Of a stretch of DNA of 40,393 nt, positions 14,487 through 23,802 are shown in pieces. The stretch spans positions 1-40,393 of the forward strand of contig MNEF01000099.1 of NCBI GenBank assembly GCA_001917535.1, given 5' to 3'. Under the pieces are notes generated by a model, which saw only the letters and a list, made by a program, of their open reading frames with translations, did no database searches and was not told the origin of the DNA. The position numbers were made by a program, and so were the translations under genes. Origin of the DNA: Candidatus Rokubacteria bacterium 13_1_40CM_69_27 (GTDB lineage: Bacteria > Methylomirabilota > Methylomirabilia > Rokubacteriales > CSP1-6). How positions within the stretch are numbered: the first letter of the stretch is position 1; the number at the start of each line of letters is the position of its first letter.

Positions 14487-15493
14487 CGGCCGAGGGCCTT
14501 GAGGGCCAGCTCCAGCCCGCGCTTGCCGTCAGCGCCCGTCCGGGAGAGCCAGATGTCCCAGGCGCCCTTGGCGATCTTGCGCGCCTTCTCGATTTCCTCC
14601 TTGGGCGGATCGATGATCGTCATGCCCAGCTCGGGCAGGCGCTTGCGCGTCCGCTCGTCCGCGGCCATGGCGTCGGCCCACTCTTTCTCCTCGAGGTTCG
14701 TCTCCTTCATGGCGTCGAGCACGACCTGCTGCAGGTCCCGGGGGAGCGCGTCCCACGCCTTCTGGTTGGCCACCAGCCACTCCTGGGCGGCGCCGGCGAG
14801 GTACCAGTAGTCGAGGTATTTCGCGACCTCGAAGAACTTCATGGGCTCGGCGTTGGTGGCCGAGGTCATGGCGCCGTCCACCGTCTTCTTCTCGAGGGCG
14901 GAGTACACCTCGCTGAAGGCGATGTTGACCGGCGCCGCTCCGAGCAGGCGCGCGATGTTGGCGGAGTCGGCGCCGTACACGCGGATCTTCTTCCCCTTCC
15001 AGTCGGCGGCGGTGCGGATCGGCACCGTCGAGAAGATCTGCTGCGATGGCCAGGCGTGGATGGAGAGGAGCTTGAGGCCCTTCTTCGCCAGCATCTCCGT
15101 GTAGAAGGGGCGGAGCCGGAGCGCCGCCTTCTTGTGTTCCTCCACGCTCCCCGTCATGAAGGGCAGCTCCAGCGGGCCCATCTCCAGCAGGACGTCGGTC
15201 AGATACGACGCCAGCACGGTGCCGATCTCGGTGCGCCCGTCGAGGACGGCGGGGATCAGCTCTGGGCCCGGGTAGAGCGAGGAGGCGGGATGGACGCGGA
15301 TCTCCAGGCGCCCCCCCGACTGCTCCTTCACCTTGGCCCCGAACGCGTTGTAGTTCACGGTGTGAAAGTAGGTCGGCGCCGCCACCGTCGGCAGGTTCCA
15401 TACGATGGGCTTCGCCTGCGCGCTCACGGGCGCGGGCGCGGCCGCGGCTCCTCCGATCACCAGAGCGAGCGTGACGAGTGCGAGCGTCTTCAT
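14483..15493 (-). CDS. dctP: TRAP transporter periplasmic solute-binding protein
   Basis: A 336-residue DctP-family binding protein with a Sec signal peptide (MKTLALVTLALVIGG, cleavage near SAQA). The family pattern is clear: YFHTVNYNAFGAKVKEQSGGR, then LPFMTGSVEEH, and DWKGKKIRVYGADS with the Arg that usually binds a substrate carboxylate. The ATG at 15493 is chosen because GAAGGAG lies upstream and the signal peptide starts there. It follows the amidohydrolase gene by 34 nt, so the hydrolase may act on the imported compound or produce it. The ligand is probably an organic acid, by family rule. Confidence 0.9.
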   Translation of the reverse strand: MKTLALVTLALVIGGAAAAPAPVSAQAKPIVWNLPTVAAPTYFHTVNYNAFGAKVKEQSGGRLEIRVHPASSLYPGPELIPAVLDGRTEIGTVLASYLTDVLLEMGPLELPFMTGSVEEHKKAALRLRPFYTEMLAKKGLKLLSIHAWPSQQIFSTVPIRTAADWKGKKIRVYGADSANIARLLGAAPVNIAFSEVYSALEKKTVDGAMTSATNAEPMKFFEVAKYLDYWYLAGAAQEWLVANQKAWDALPRDLQQVVLDAMKETNLEEKEWADAMAADERTRKRLPELGMTIIDPPKEEIEKARKIAKGAWDIWLSRTGADGKRGLELALKALGR

Positions 15494-15527
15494 CGCCGTC
15501 TCCTTCGATTGAGTTGTGGCCCCGGCC

Positions 15528-16736
15528 TCAGCAGCAGCCTCCGGCGATTGTTGCGGCTGGCCGCGCACGATCGGGCCACCAGCCCCACGGGCGCGGCCCG
15601 AAGTCGGGCGTGAAGACCCTGCCCCGCTTCACCGTGAGGTGCGGCGCGAACGCCCGATCGACCCGCAGGCCCGAGCCGAGGATGTCGTAGACGACCCACT
15701 CACCCTCCTGGATCTCGAGCACCGAGATGTCGGCCTGGCGACCCACCACCAGGCTCCCCAGCCGGTGGTCGGCGCCGATGGCCTTGGCCGGGTTCGCGGT
15801 GCACATCGTCACCACCTGCGGCAGCGTGAAGCCGAGGCCGAGGAAGCGCGTCATCATCTCGGTCATGCTGTGCACGGTGGTGAGGCGCCCGGGCAGGGTG
15901 AGGTCGGTGCTGATGCAATGGGGGAGCAGCCCCTGGTCGATGATGCGGCGGCCGACCTCGAAGCTGAAGTTCATCCGCCCGTGCGCGGTGTCGAACCACA
16001 CGCCGCGGTCGGCGGCCTCGCGAGCCTCCGGCACCAGCTTCCCGTTGGCGTCGAGGACGCCGCCGGGGTTGGGCGTGAAGTAGTGGGTGAGGATGTCGCC
16101 GGGCTCGAGCAGCGACAGCAGCGGGTGGATCACCTTCGGATCGTAGCGCTTCTCGGTGTCGCCGATGTGGACCATGAGCTTGAGCCCGCACTCGCGGGCC
16201 GCGCGCTTGGCCAGTTTCGGCATCTCCATGCCCATGATCTCGAGCGCCGGCGAGACCATGCGCGCCTTGATTCCGACAATGAGCCCGCGGTGCTGGCTGG
16301 CCACCCGCACCGTGTCGGCGAGGTTCACGCTGCTCTCCGCGATGATGTCCGGGATCGTCGCCAGCCCCGTCTGGCAGATGTGGAGGAACGGCACGATCTC
16401 GGTGTGGCAGTGCGGGATGATGTGGCGGGGAAAGGCCCCGAAGGTGGCCGCCCCCGCGCTTCCGGCGTCGACGATGGTGGTGACGCCGGCGTAGACGCCG
16501 CCGAGGTCGGGATTGACGCCGGTCCGGTTGACGCCCTCGAAGACATGGGCGTGGACGTCGATCAGCCCCGGGGTGACGATCTTCCCGCCCACCTCGATCA
16601 GCCGCGCCGCCTCGGAGGGCGCGATCCCCGGCGCGATGCGCGCGATCACTCCGTTCTCGACCGCGACGTCGAGGACGCCGTCGAGCCCGCTCGACGGGTC
16701 CACGACCGTTCCGCCCTTCAGCACGACATCGTACAT
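15528..16736 (-). CDS. Amidohydrolase/deacetylase-family metallohydrolase with GGCC tail
   Basis: A 402-residue TIM-barrel metal hydrolase of the dihydroorotase/hydantoinase-like 'amidohydrolase/deacetylase' group. The binuclear centre is complete: His62 and His64 in DVHAHVFE, the probably carbamylated Lys157 in GIKARM, His190 in MVHIGD, His218 in LTHYF and Asp278 in CISTDL. It would hydrolyse a cyclic or linear amide in the cytoplasm. Start ATG 16736 has GGAGG six nt upstream. It is the first intact gene of the unit amidohydrolase-dctPQM, behind a clear promoter and an ldh relic. The protein ends Gly-Gly-Cys-Cys, the same tail as the VOC protein at 1979-2398, which is odd for this family. 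Confidence 0.88.
   Translation of the reverse strand: MYDVVLKGGTVVDPSSGLDGVLDVAVENGVIARIAPGIAPSEAARLIEVGGKIVTPGLIDVHAHVFEGVNRTGVNPDLGGVYAGVTTIVDAGSAGAATFGAFPRHIIPHCHTEIVPFLHICQTGLATIPDIIAESSVNLADTVRVASQHRGLIVGIKARMVSPALEIMGMEMPKLAKRAARECGLKLMVHIGDTEKRYDPKVIHPLLSLLEPGDILTHYFTPNPGGVLDANGKLVPEAREAADRGVWFDTAHGRMNFSFEVGRRIIDQGLLPHCISTDLTLPGRLTTVHSMTEMMTRFLGLGFTLPQVVTMCTANPAKAIGADHRLGSLVVGRQADISVLEIQEGEWVVYDILGSGLRVDRAFAPHLTVKRGRVFTPDFGPRPWGWWPDRARPAATIAGGCC
15531..15544 (-). repeat. GGCC-tail motif, copy 3 (CCGGAGGCTGCTGC)
   Basis: Encodes the final Gly-Gly-Cys-Cys of the amidohydrolase and abuts its TGA stop. It differs from the copies at 1982-1995 and 11131-11144 at one silent position (TGC for TGT). 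Confidence 0.6.
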
Positions 16737-16780
16737 GCCTGGCCTCCGGAGATCTGACCGCGTTCACCGCAGGCGGGAAG

Positions 16781-16864
16781 CGTCTCGGCCTGCGCAGCCG
16801 ACCTGCCCCCGGCGCCAAGGCCGGACCCGAGCTGCTGACGGATCTGCTGGGCCGGAACTCGCAT
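16781..16864 (-). pseudogene. N-terminal relic of a second ldh-type gene
   Basis: From ATG 16864, behind a GGAGG site, 28 codons read MRVPAQQIRQQL and continue with spaced matches to AET. They align residue by residue with the start of the Ldh-type enzyme at 9489-10577. At DNA level 35 bp (16830-16864) match 10540-10574 with two differences. After this the similarity stops and the frame ends near 16718 inside the amidohydrolase gene. About 330 residues are missing. The promoter and ribosome-binding site of the lost gene remain, so the downstream amidohydrolase-TRAP genes may now use them. Confidence 0.7.
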
Positions 16865-16889
16865 CGTGGGGCCTCCGAGATATCCCCGA

Positions 16890-16919
16890 TCTATACCGTC
16901 ACGCCGACGAGGGCGTCAA
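16890..16919 (-). promoter_or_regulatory. Sigma-70-type promoter for the amidohydrolase-TRAP unit
   Basis: On the minus strand TTGACG (16914-16919) and TATAGA (16890-16895) are spaced by 18 nt, a good match to the housekeeping consensus in otherwise GC-rich DNA. It lies 26 nt upstream of the ldh relic start and about 150 nt upstream of the amidohydrolase, after the end of livF. Confidence 0.55.
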
Positions 16920-16955
16920 TGGGGCGTGCGTTCAGGTCATCGTGTGTCCCATCGC

Positions 16956-17666
16956 TCAGCGCCCGAGGTACAGGCGGCGGATGCGTTCGTCGTTCCGGAT
17001 CGCCTCGCCGGAGCCTTCGAACCGGTTCAGCCCCAGCTCGAGCACGTAGGCGTAGTCGGAGATCTCGAGGGCCTTGGCCGCGTTCTGCTCGACCATGAGA
17101 ATCGTCTGCCCGAGCCGCCGCAGGTCTTCGATGATCCGGAAGATCTCCCGAAAGACGCGCGGCGCCAGCCCGAGGGTCGGCTCGTCGAGCAGCATCAGCC
17201 GCGGCCGGAGCAGCAAGGCTCGTCCCATCTCCAGCATTTGCTGCTGTCCGCCCGACAGATCGGCGGCCCGCTTCCGGCGTGCTTCGCGGAGCATCGGGAA
17301 GGTGTCGTAGACGCGCTCGACCTCGCGATCGAGCTCCGCCGAGCGCGGCCGGATGTACGCCCCCAGCCGCAGATTCTCCTCGACCGTCATCAACGGGAAG
17401 ACGTTCCGCCCCTGGGGGACGTAGGCGAGGCCGCGGCCGAGCAGCGCGGCCGGGGGCTCGTTGGTGACGTCCTCGCCGGCGAAGCGGACGTGTCCCTGAC
17501 GCACGGGCAGGAGCCCGAAGAGCGTTTTGAAGACCGTGGACTTGCCCGCCCCGTTGGGGCCAATGATCGAGACCACCTGCCCGGTCTCGACCCGCAGCGA
17601 CACGCCCTTCAGGATCTCCATCTTCCCGTATCCGGCGTGGATGTCGTGGACCTCGAGCAGGGCCAC
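16956..17666 (-). CDS. livF: Branched-chain amino acid type ABC transporter ATPase
   Basis: A 236-residue ATP-binding protein of normal LivF size. Walker A is GPNGAGKST (near 37-45), the signature is LSGGQQQMLEMGRALL, Walker B is LMLLDEPTLGLAP and the switch His is replaced in the usual LivF way by Gln in MVEQN. It ends RRLYLG, as LivF proteins do. With LivG it powers import through LivH/LivM. It follows livG by 3 nt and ends the operon. The substrate range of such systems is wide (branched amino acids, amides, urea, aromatic acids), so the name reflects family rather than ligand. Confidence 0.93.
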   Translation of the reverse strand: MALLEVHDIHAGYGKMEILKGVSLRVETGQVVSIIGPNGAGKSTVFKTLFGLLPVRQGHVRFAGEDVTNEPPAALLGRGLAYVPQGRNVFPLMTVEENLRLGAYIRPRSAELDREVERVYDTFPMLREARRKRAADLSGGQQQMLEMGRALLLRPRLMLLDEPTLGLAPRVFREIFRIIEDLRRLGQTILMVEQNAAKALEISDYAYVLELGLNRFEGSGEAIRNDERIRRLYLGR

Positions 17667-17669
17667 CGG

Positions 17670-18407
17670 TCATCTCCCGAAGTACGCGTCGAGCACGAGA
17701 GGATTGTCGGCGACCTCGGCCGGCGTGCCCTCCGCGATGCGCTCGCCCTGGCTCAGGACGACGATGCGCCGGCAGAGCGACATGACCACTTCCATGTTGT
17801 GCTCGATGATGACGAACGTGTACCCCTGGGCGTTCAACGCCAGGATGTGGCCCACGAGATTGTTGATCATCGTGGGGTTCACGCCGGCCAACGGCTCGTC
17901 GAGGAGGATCACCTCGGGCTCGGGCATCAGCGCCATGCCGAAGTCGAGGAGCTTCTGCTGCCCGTAGGACAGGTTCGAGGCGCGGTCCTCCTTGACGGAC
18001 GCGATGCCGAGGTACTCCAGCAGTCCTGTCGCCCGATCGGTCTCCTCGGCCTCCTCGCGACGGAGGAGCCGCCCGAGGAGCGTGCCCTTCCGCTCCTGGG
18101 CGGCCATCAACATGTTCTCGAGCACGGTCATCTCCGGGAAGATCTGGATGAGCTGGAACGTCCGGGCGATGCCCCGGCGGTAGACCGCATCGGCGCTGAG
18201 CCCCGTGATGTCCTCACCCTTGAACCGTACCTGCCCGCCCGAGGGCCGCAGCACACCGGTGACGCAGTTGAAGAGCGTCGTCTTGCCAGATCCGTTCGGT
18301 CCGATGATCCCCAGCAGCTCACCGGGCTCCACGCCGAGGCTCACCGTGCTCAGGGCCGAGAAGTGGAAGAAGTGCTTCGTCAGGTCCCGGATTTCGAGGA
18401 GCGGCAC
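17670..18407 (-). CDS. livG: Branched-chain amino acid type ABC transporter ATPase
   Basis: A 245-residue LivG-type ATPase. Walker A is GPNGSGKTT, the characteristic RGIARTFQLIQIF follows, the signature is LSYGQQKLLDFGMAL and Walker B is VILLDEPLAGVNP with switch His in IIEHNM. It ends DAYFG, as LivG proteins do. No ATG is available near the beginning of the homology; GTG at 18407, just after the livM stop (2 nt between), gives the expected N-terminus PLLEIRDLTKHF. The longer reading frame upstream only overlaps livM and is not used. Confidence 0.92.
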   Translation of the reverse strand: MPLLEIRDLTKHFFHFSALSTVSLGVEPGELLGIIGPNGSGKTTLFNCVTGVLRPSGGQVRFKGEDITGLSADAVYRRGIARTFQLIQIFPEMTVLENMLMAAQERKGTLLGRLLRREEAEETDRATGLLEYLGIASVKEDRASNLSYGQQKLLDFGMALMPEPEVILLDEPLAGVNPTMINNLVGHILALNAQGYTFVIIEHNMEVVMSLCRRIVVLSQGERIAEGTPAEVADNPLVLDAYFGR

Positions 18408-18409
18408 GC

Positions 18410-19320
18410 TCAGTTCCCGAGCGCCCGATCCCACAGAGCGACGAGCCCTTTGGGCATGAACAGCATCATGAGGATGACGGCCAGCGCGTAGATGATGAGG
18501 TACAGGCCCTCCGAGGCTCTCAGGATTTCGGGCAGGACCGTCACCAGGACCGCCCCGATGAAGGGGCCCTCGAAACGTCCCAGTCCGCCCATCACGACCA
18601 TCATCAGGAACTGGATCGATCGGTCGAGCGTGTAGGCGCCGGGGTCGATGTAGCTGAGCAGGGGCGCGAAGAGTGCCCCGCCGATTCCCGCGTACGCAGC
18701 GCCGATGGCGAAGGCCATCAGCTTGTAGTTCCGCAAGCTCACCCCGACGACCTCCGCGCGCATCTCGTTCTCCCGGATCGCCCGGAAGGCCCGTCCCCAT
18801 CGGGAGGTCAGGATCCAATACGCCGACGTCACCACCACGGCGGCCCAGCCCAGCATGTAGAGGTAGTAGGCGCGGTCGGACTTGAAGCTGATCGGGCCCC
18901 AGGCCGGTCGGGCGATCTCCGAGATCCCGAAGGAGCCACCGGTCAGCGACTCCCAGTTCCGGAGCACCAGGAAGACGATGATGTTGAACCCGAGCGTCAC
19001 CATGGCCAGGTAGTGGTGCTTGACCTTCAACGCCGGGAAGCCCACGACGAGACCCCAGAAAAAACCCAGCGCCGCCCCGACCGCGAGGCCCACCTCGAAA
19101 GGCAGCCCGCGCTGGCCGAGGATCGCCACCGCGTACGACCCCAGCGCCATGAAGGCGGCGTGCCCCAGCGAGATCTGGCCGGCGTAGCCCAGCGTGAGGT
19201 TGAGGCCGATGGCCAGGATCAGGTACACGAGCGTGAGGCTGGCGACGTAGAGCTTGTACTGCTCGAAGGCCAGCGGCAGCAGCGCGCCGAGCACGAGGGC
19301 GCCGAGCGGCAGGAGGCGCC

Positions 19321-19333
<13 letters not shown>
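18410..19333 (-). CDS. livM: Branched-chain amino acid type ABC transporter permease
   Basis: A 307-residue permease with about eight to ten membrane helices and the LivM marks LTLGYAGQISLGHAAFMALG, the EAA-like loop around RAIRENEMRAEVVGV and GGLGRFEGPFIGA. The ATG at 19333 overlaps livH by 13 nt; an in-frame GTG at 19324 would overlap as GTGA and is an alternative. Both fit translational coupling. It works with LivH as the translocation pathway. It is complete, with no sign of damage, unlike several neighbours. Confidence 0.92.
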
Positions 19334-20199
<866 letters not shown>

Positions 20200-20207
20200 C
20201 TGGAACT

Positions 20208-20316
20208 GGGGGCCCCGACATGGCCCCCAGACCCCCAACCTTCGGCGGTCGCCGGGGAACCCGGCGCCGCCTCGACCCCCAACGCTCGGAGCGCCCCGGG
20301 GGACCCCTGGCGCTCC
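20208..20316 (-). promoter_or_regulatory. Three consecutive hairpins between livK and livH
   Basis: The 136-nt spacer holds three perfect stems: GGGGGCC/GGCCCCC (20208-20228), CGCCGGG-GAA-CCCGGCG (20250-20266) and GGAGCGCC/GGCGCTCC (20288-20316, with an inner GGGG/CCCC). In many ABC operons hairpins after the binding-protein gene partly stop transcription or protect the upstream mRNA, giving more binding protein than permease. That role is inferred here; stems and positions are seen directly. Confidence 0.5.
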
Positions 20317-20335
20317 TCGATTTCCGCCATGTTCC

Positions 20336-21508
20336 CTACCGGCAGGCCCGCTTGGTGTACGGTCCCGCCAGCATGGGCAGGACCTTCACCACCTCCGACT
20401 TGCGGTTCTTCACCTCGACGATGAAGCTGCTCCGGTCCGCGTCCCCCTTGTCGTCCATGTACATGTCCATGAGCAGGCCGGGCTCCTCGGCCGCCGTGAA
20501 CAGGTTGTTGTGGAGGCAGTCGCGGACCTTGGCCTGGTCGAGGGCGCCCACCCGCTCGACTGCGGCCTTCACCAGGTGGGTGCCGATGTAGGCCTTGAAG
20601 GCGTTGTGGTCCGGCACCCTGCCGAACCTCTCCTGGAACTTTCGGCCCACGGCCACCATGCTCGGGACCGGCGAGAGCGCCGTCATCGGCACGTGGCACT
20701 TCGCGCCGTTCAGTGCCTCGCCGCCTGCCTCGATGGTGGTCTGGGCGCAGAGGTTGTCGCCGACGGTCTCGACGTTGAGCCCGAGCTTCCGGATCTGGAT
20801 CATCATCCGCGCGTTTTCTTCCTCGTGGTTGTAGATCATGAGGTGGGTCGCCCCGGAGGCCCGCACCCGGGTCAGCTCCGGCGTGAAGTCCGCCTGCTGC
20901 ACCTCGGTGGAGATATCGGCCACCACGGACTTGCCGCGATCCTTGAGGAACTTCAGGAACATCTCGCGCCCGCCCCGGCCGAAGGCGTTGTTCACATAGA
21001 TCAGCGCGATCTTGTCCGCCTTGAGGTCCTCCACCAGCCAGCGGACCAGCTTGGCGAACCCGACCTGCTGGCTGAAGGACGTCAGGAAGATGTTGGGGTT
21101 TCCCTTCTGGACGACGAGCACCGACTCGGAGCCGCTGATCTGCGGGATGCCGGCCTGCCGGGCGACGTCCATGTTGGCCACGGTGCTCGAGCTGTACACC
21201 GTCCCCATGATGGCGAGCGGGTGCTCGTTGATGGTTCGGCGCATCACCGCGACAGACGTGGGCGGATCCGATTGGGTGTCCATGACGACCGTTTCGAAGC
21301 GTCGCCCCCGGACGCCGCCGGTCCGGTTGATGTCCTCCACCGCCAGGATGACGCCGTCGCGCCACATGGTTCCCGAGGGTGCCCCGCCACCGGTGATCTC
21401 GGCCACGACGGCCAGCTTCACCACGTCCTGGGCCGGTGCCGGAGCCGCGATGCCCACCACGGCGAGGACGACTGCTCCCAGCGCTATCAGGATTCGTTGC
21501 CGTCGCAT
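20336..21508 (-). CDS. livK: Branched-chain amino acid type ABC transporter substrate-binding protein
   Basis: A 390-residue periplasmic binding protein with a signal peptide (residues 1 to about 27, ending PAPAQ). Type I fold features include VAVMRRTINEHPLAIMGTVYSSS-like and ALIYVNNAFGRGG segments and the hinge motif FTPELTRVRASG. Such receptors bind amino acids, amides or aromatic acids. Its start ATG overlaps the stop of the LVIVD gene as TGATG, so translation of the two is coupled. It is followed by a hairpin-rich spacer before livH. The C-terminus ends RACR, with a Cys that is unusual for a periplasmic protein. Confidence 0.9.
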   Translation of the reverse strand: MRRQRILIALGAVVLAVVGIAAPAPAQDVVKLAVVAEITGGGAPSGTMWRDGVILAVEDINRTGGVRGRRFETVVMDTQSDPPTSVAVMRRTINEHPLAIMGTVYSSSTVANMDVARQAGIPQISGSESVLVVQKGNPNIFLTSFSQQVGFAKLVRWLVEDLKADKIALIYVNNAFGRGGREMFLKFLKDRGKSVVADISTEVQQADFTPELTRVRASGATHLMIYNHEEENARMMIQIRKLGLNVETVGDNLCAQTTIEAGGEALNGAKCHVPMTALSPVPSMVAVGRKFQERFGRVPDHNAFKAYIGTHLVKAAVERVGALDQAKVRDCLHNNLFTAAEEPGLLMDMYMDDKGDADRSSFIVEVKNRKSEVVKVLPMLAGPYTKRACR

Positions 21509-22740
21509 CAGGTCCCTCCCTCGAATTCCAAAATATTGAGGCCGGCGTTGGTATCGGTCAGATAGAGGAGCCCGTTCCGGTCGACATAACAGTCGGCGGA
21601 TTGGATCACCTGCGGCCGGCCCGGGCGCGGGTCGACCATGCGCGCGGGATTGGACGGCACGTAGAATCCGACTTCGCGCGGCTGAAACGGGTTGTCGATG
21701 TCGAAGACGCGCACGCCCGCGTTGTAATAGGTCGCGAAGATCAGGCGCGAGCTCTGGAACGAGCCCGGACGGTTCTCGTGCAGGTTGTGCGGGCCGAAAC
21801 TGCCGCCCTTGGCGCAATAGTCCGCCTCGGCGGGTGTGGGACAGGTGGCGATGCTGATGGGATTGCTGGGCTCGCGAATGTCGAACACCCAGACATAGCG
21901 CAGGCCCTGGCTGCAATTGGGGCTGGTGGGCTCGTCGGCGACGACGAGAAGGTTGCGATCCGGCAGCGGCAACGGCGAATGGGTGCCGCCGCCGAAGGGC
22001 GGATCCCAGTTCCGGTGCACGAGCAGCTTGGGCCTGGTCGGATCGGCGACGTCGAGCACGGTGAGGCCCCCGTCGCGCCAGGCGCCGTAGGCGAGCTTGC
22101 CGGCCACGAGGGCATGGTGGAGCGCATAGCGCCGCCCGCTGCGCCAGGTCGGCGTCTCCGCCCCGCCGCGCCACATGCCGGGAATCCACCAGCGGCCGGC
22201 GATGTCGGGTTTCCTCGGGTCGGCCATGTCGATGATGGCGAGGATATGATCGGTGAAGTCGGCGAAGTGGATGGACGCGTAGGCGTAACGGCCACCCGTG
22301 TACCAGATCCGGTGCGGTCCGATGCCTTCGACCGGCATGAAGCCGATCTCCGTCGGCTTCTCCGGTCTCCCGATGTCAAAGACGCGGACACCGGCGGTGA
22401 AACTCCCCGCGCGCCCCTTCAGCGTGTCGGCCGGCGACGCGGCGAAATAGTTCTGCTGGTTCTGGAACTCCTGCATGGTCCAGACGCTCGGCATGTTGGT
22501 TGCCAGCAACAGGTCATCATGAGTCTGGAGGTGAATGGCGCGCGTGTTGGGGGGACAGGCAATGAAGTCGACCACCTTCGGGTGCTTCGCATCGCGGACG
22601 TCCATGATCGTGATGCCATTGCTGAAGGTGTGGCCGATGTAGGCATAGCCGCGATGCACCATGATCTGGACGCCGTCGCTGCGGCCGGCCTGGTCCGAAT
22701 GGCTCACGAACGTGATGCGGTGGGATGCGACTGGACCCAT
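21508..22740 (-). CDS. LVIVD-repeat beta-propeller protein, no signal peptide
   Basis: A 410-residue protein made of LVIVD-type blades such as YAYIGHTFSNGITIMDVRD, GVRVFDIGRPEKP and GGLTVLDVADPTRPK. These repeats form a propeller; the biochemical role of the family is unknown. The ATG at 22740 follows a GGGGGAAC site 20 nt after the LLM gene, and no signal peptide is visible, so the protein seems cytoplasmic. The C-terminal part (YCAKGGSFGPH, a VFDIDNPFQPREVGFY blade) is closely matched by the secreted LVIVD protein at 38207-39691. It is embedded in the operon between an LLM monooxygenase and livK, and shares one base with livK. Confidence 0.85.
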   Translation of the reverse strand: MGPVASHRITFVSHSDQAGRSDGVQIMVHRGYAYIGHTFSNGITIMDVRDAKHPKVVDFIACPPNTRAIHLQTHDDLLLATNMPSVWTMQEFQNQQNYFAASPADTLKGRAGSFTAGVRVFDIGRPEKPTEIGFMPVEGIGPHRIWYTGGRYAYASIHFADFTDHILAIIDMADPRKPDIAGRWWIPGMWRGGAETPTWRSGRRYALHHALVAGKLAYGAWRDGGLTVLDVADPTRPKLLVHRNWDPPFGGGTHSPLPLPDRNLLVVADEPTSPNCSQGLRYVWVFDIREPSNPISIATCPTPAEADYCAKGGSFGPHNLHENRPGSFQSSRLIFATYYNAGVRVFDIDNPFQPREVGFYVPSNPARMVDPRPGRPQVIQSADCYVDRNGLLYLTDTNAGLNILEFEGGT

Positions 22741-22760
22741 TGTTCCCCCGTTCCGGCCCC

Positions 22761-23786
22761 TCAGCCGACGGCCGGCATGACCTCCCTGGCGAAGCGCTCC
22801 ATCGAGCGCAGCACGCGCGCCTGCGCGAGATCGCCGAACCAGAAGCTGCAGTTGAAGTGCGTGATGCCCACGAGCTCGCGGAGGCGTCTGATCTGGCGGA
22901 TGCACGTGTCCGCCGTCCCGATGACCAGGAAACGGTCCAGGAGGTCGTCGACGTCGGGCTCGGTCGGCGCCGGCACCGGAATGGCGCGGCCTCGCTCCAC
23001 ACGCTCGTAGTGGTGGCGCAGGCTGAGCGTCACCCGCATGTTCCAGCGCGCCTCCTCGGCGGCGGCTCGGGCGTCGGCCTGGCTGTCCGCCACGTAGACC
23101 GCCCGTTGCACGCCGACGTCCAGCGGGGCCGGCGGTTTGACCTCGGCGACGACGCGGTCGAAGAGCTGGCGGAACTCGGCCAGCCGCTCGATCGAGATGC
23201 CGAAGCCACCGGTGAGCACGTTGAACCCGCGGCGCACGGCCGCCTCCATCGACGCCGGGCTCTGGGCCGTGATCCAGATGGGTGGATACGGGTTCTGGAC
23301 GGGCTGGGGGAACACCGACGTCTCCGGGATCTTGAAGAACTTCCCGTCGTAGCTGAAGGGCCGGCCGCCGAGCGCTTTTAGAATCACGTCGACCGATTCA
23401 TCCCATCGCTGGCGGCCGCTCTCCAGCTCGAGGCCGAACCGCTCGAACTCGTAGTGCTGGTAGCCGCGCCCGAGCCCGACGTCGAGGCGCCCGCCGGATA
23501 CAAGGTCGAGCGTCGCGATCTCCTCGGCGATCACCAGAGGATGGTGGAGCGGCACGACGATGACGGCCGTGCCCACCCGCAGCCGGGTCGTCTTCGCCGC
23601 GATGTACGTCGCCAGCTGGGCCGGGCGGGAGAGATAGCCGTAGGTCGAGAAGTGATGCTCGGCGAGCCAGACGTTGCGGAACCCGAGCGCCTCGGCGGCC
23701 TGGGCGATCTCGACCCCGCGCGCATAGATTTCCTGCGAGGAACGGGCGGAAGGCGATTGCATCAGCAGGAACGTCCCGAAGTCCAT
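22761..23786 (-). CDS. LLM-class flavin-dependent monooxygenase
   Basis: A complete 341-residue luciferase-like TIM-barrel enzyme using reduced FMN or F420. Family segments are MDFGTFLLMQ, GFRNVWLAEHHFSTYG, GTAVIVVPLHHPL, EEIATLDLVSGGRLDVGLGRGY and WITAQSPAS. The ATG at 23786 is preferred over one six nt upstream because GGAGG is correctly spaced only for it. It lies 16 nt after the SMP-30 gene and 20 nt before the LVIVD gene. Substrates of the family range from long-chain aldehydes to alkanesulfonates and N-heterocycles. It is the intact counterpart of the broken LLM gene at 6386-6668. Confidence 0.88.
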   Translation of the reverse strand: MDFGTFLLMQSPSARSSQEIYARGVEIAQAAEALGFRNVWLAEHHFSTYGYLSRPAQLATYIAAKTTRLRVGTAVIVVPLHHPLVIAEEIATLDLVSGGRLDVGLGRGYQHYEFERFGLELESGRQRWDESVDVILKALGGRPFSYDGKFFKIPETSVFPQPVQNPYPPIWITAQSPASMEAAVRRGFNVLTGGFGISIERLAEFRQLFDRVVAEVKPPAPLDVGVQRAVYVADSQADARAAAEEARWNMRVTLSLRHHYERVERGRAIPVPAPTEPDVDDLLDRFLVIGTADTCIRQIRRLRELVGITHFNCSFWFGDLAQARVLRSMERFAREVMPAVG

Positions 23787-23802
23787 GGTCATCCTCCGGA
23801 CG

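Noticed and set aside
15516..16757. Long plus-strand open frame of 413 codons
   Set aside because: It lies opposite the amidohydrolase, whose complete metal site and ribosome-binding site show which strand is coding.
18408..18818. Upstream extension of livG by 137 codons
   Set aside because: It lies wholly within livM in another frame and shows no ATPase-family sequence; the GTG at 18407 fits the normal LivG start.
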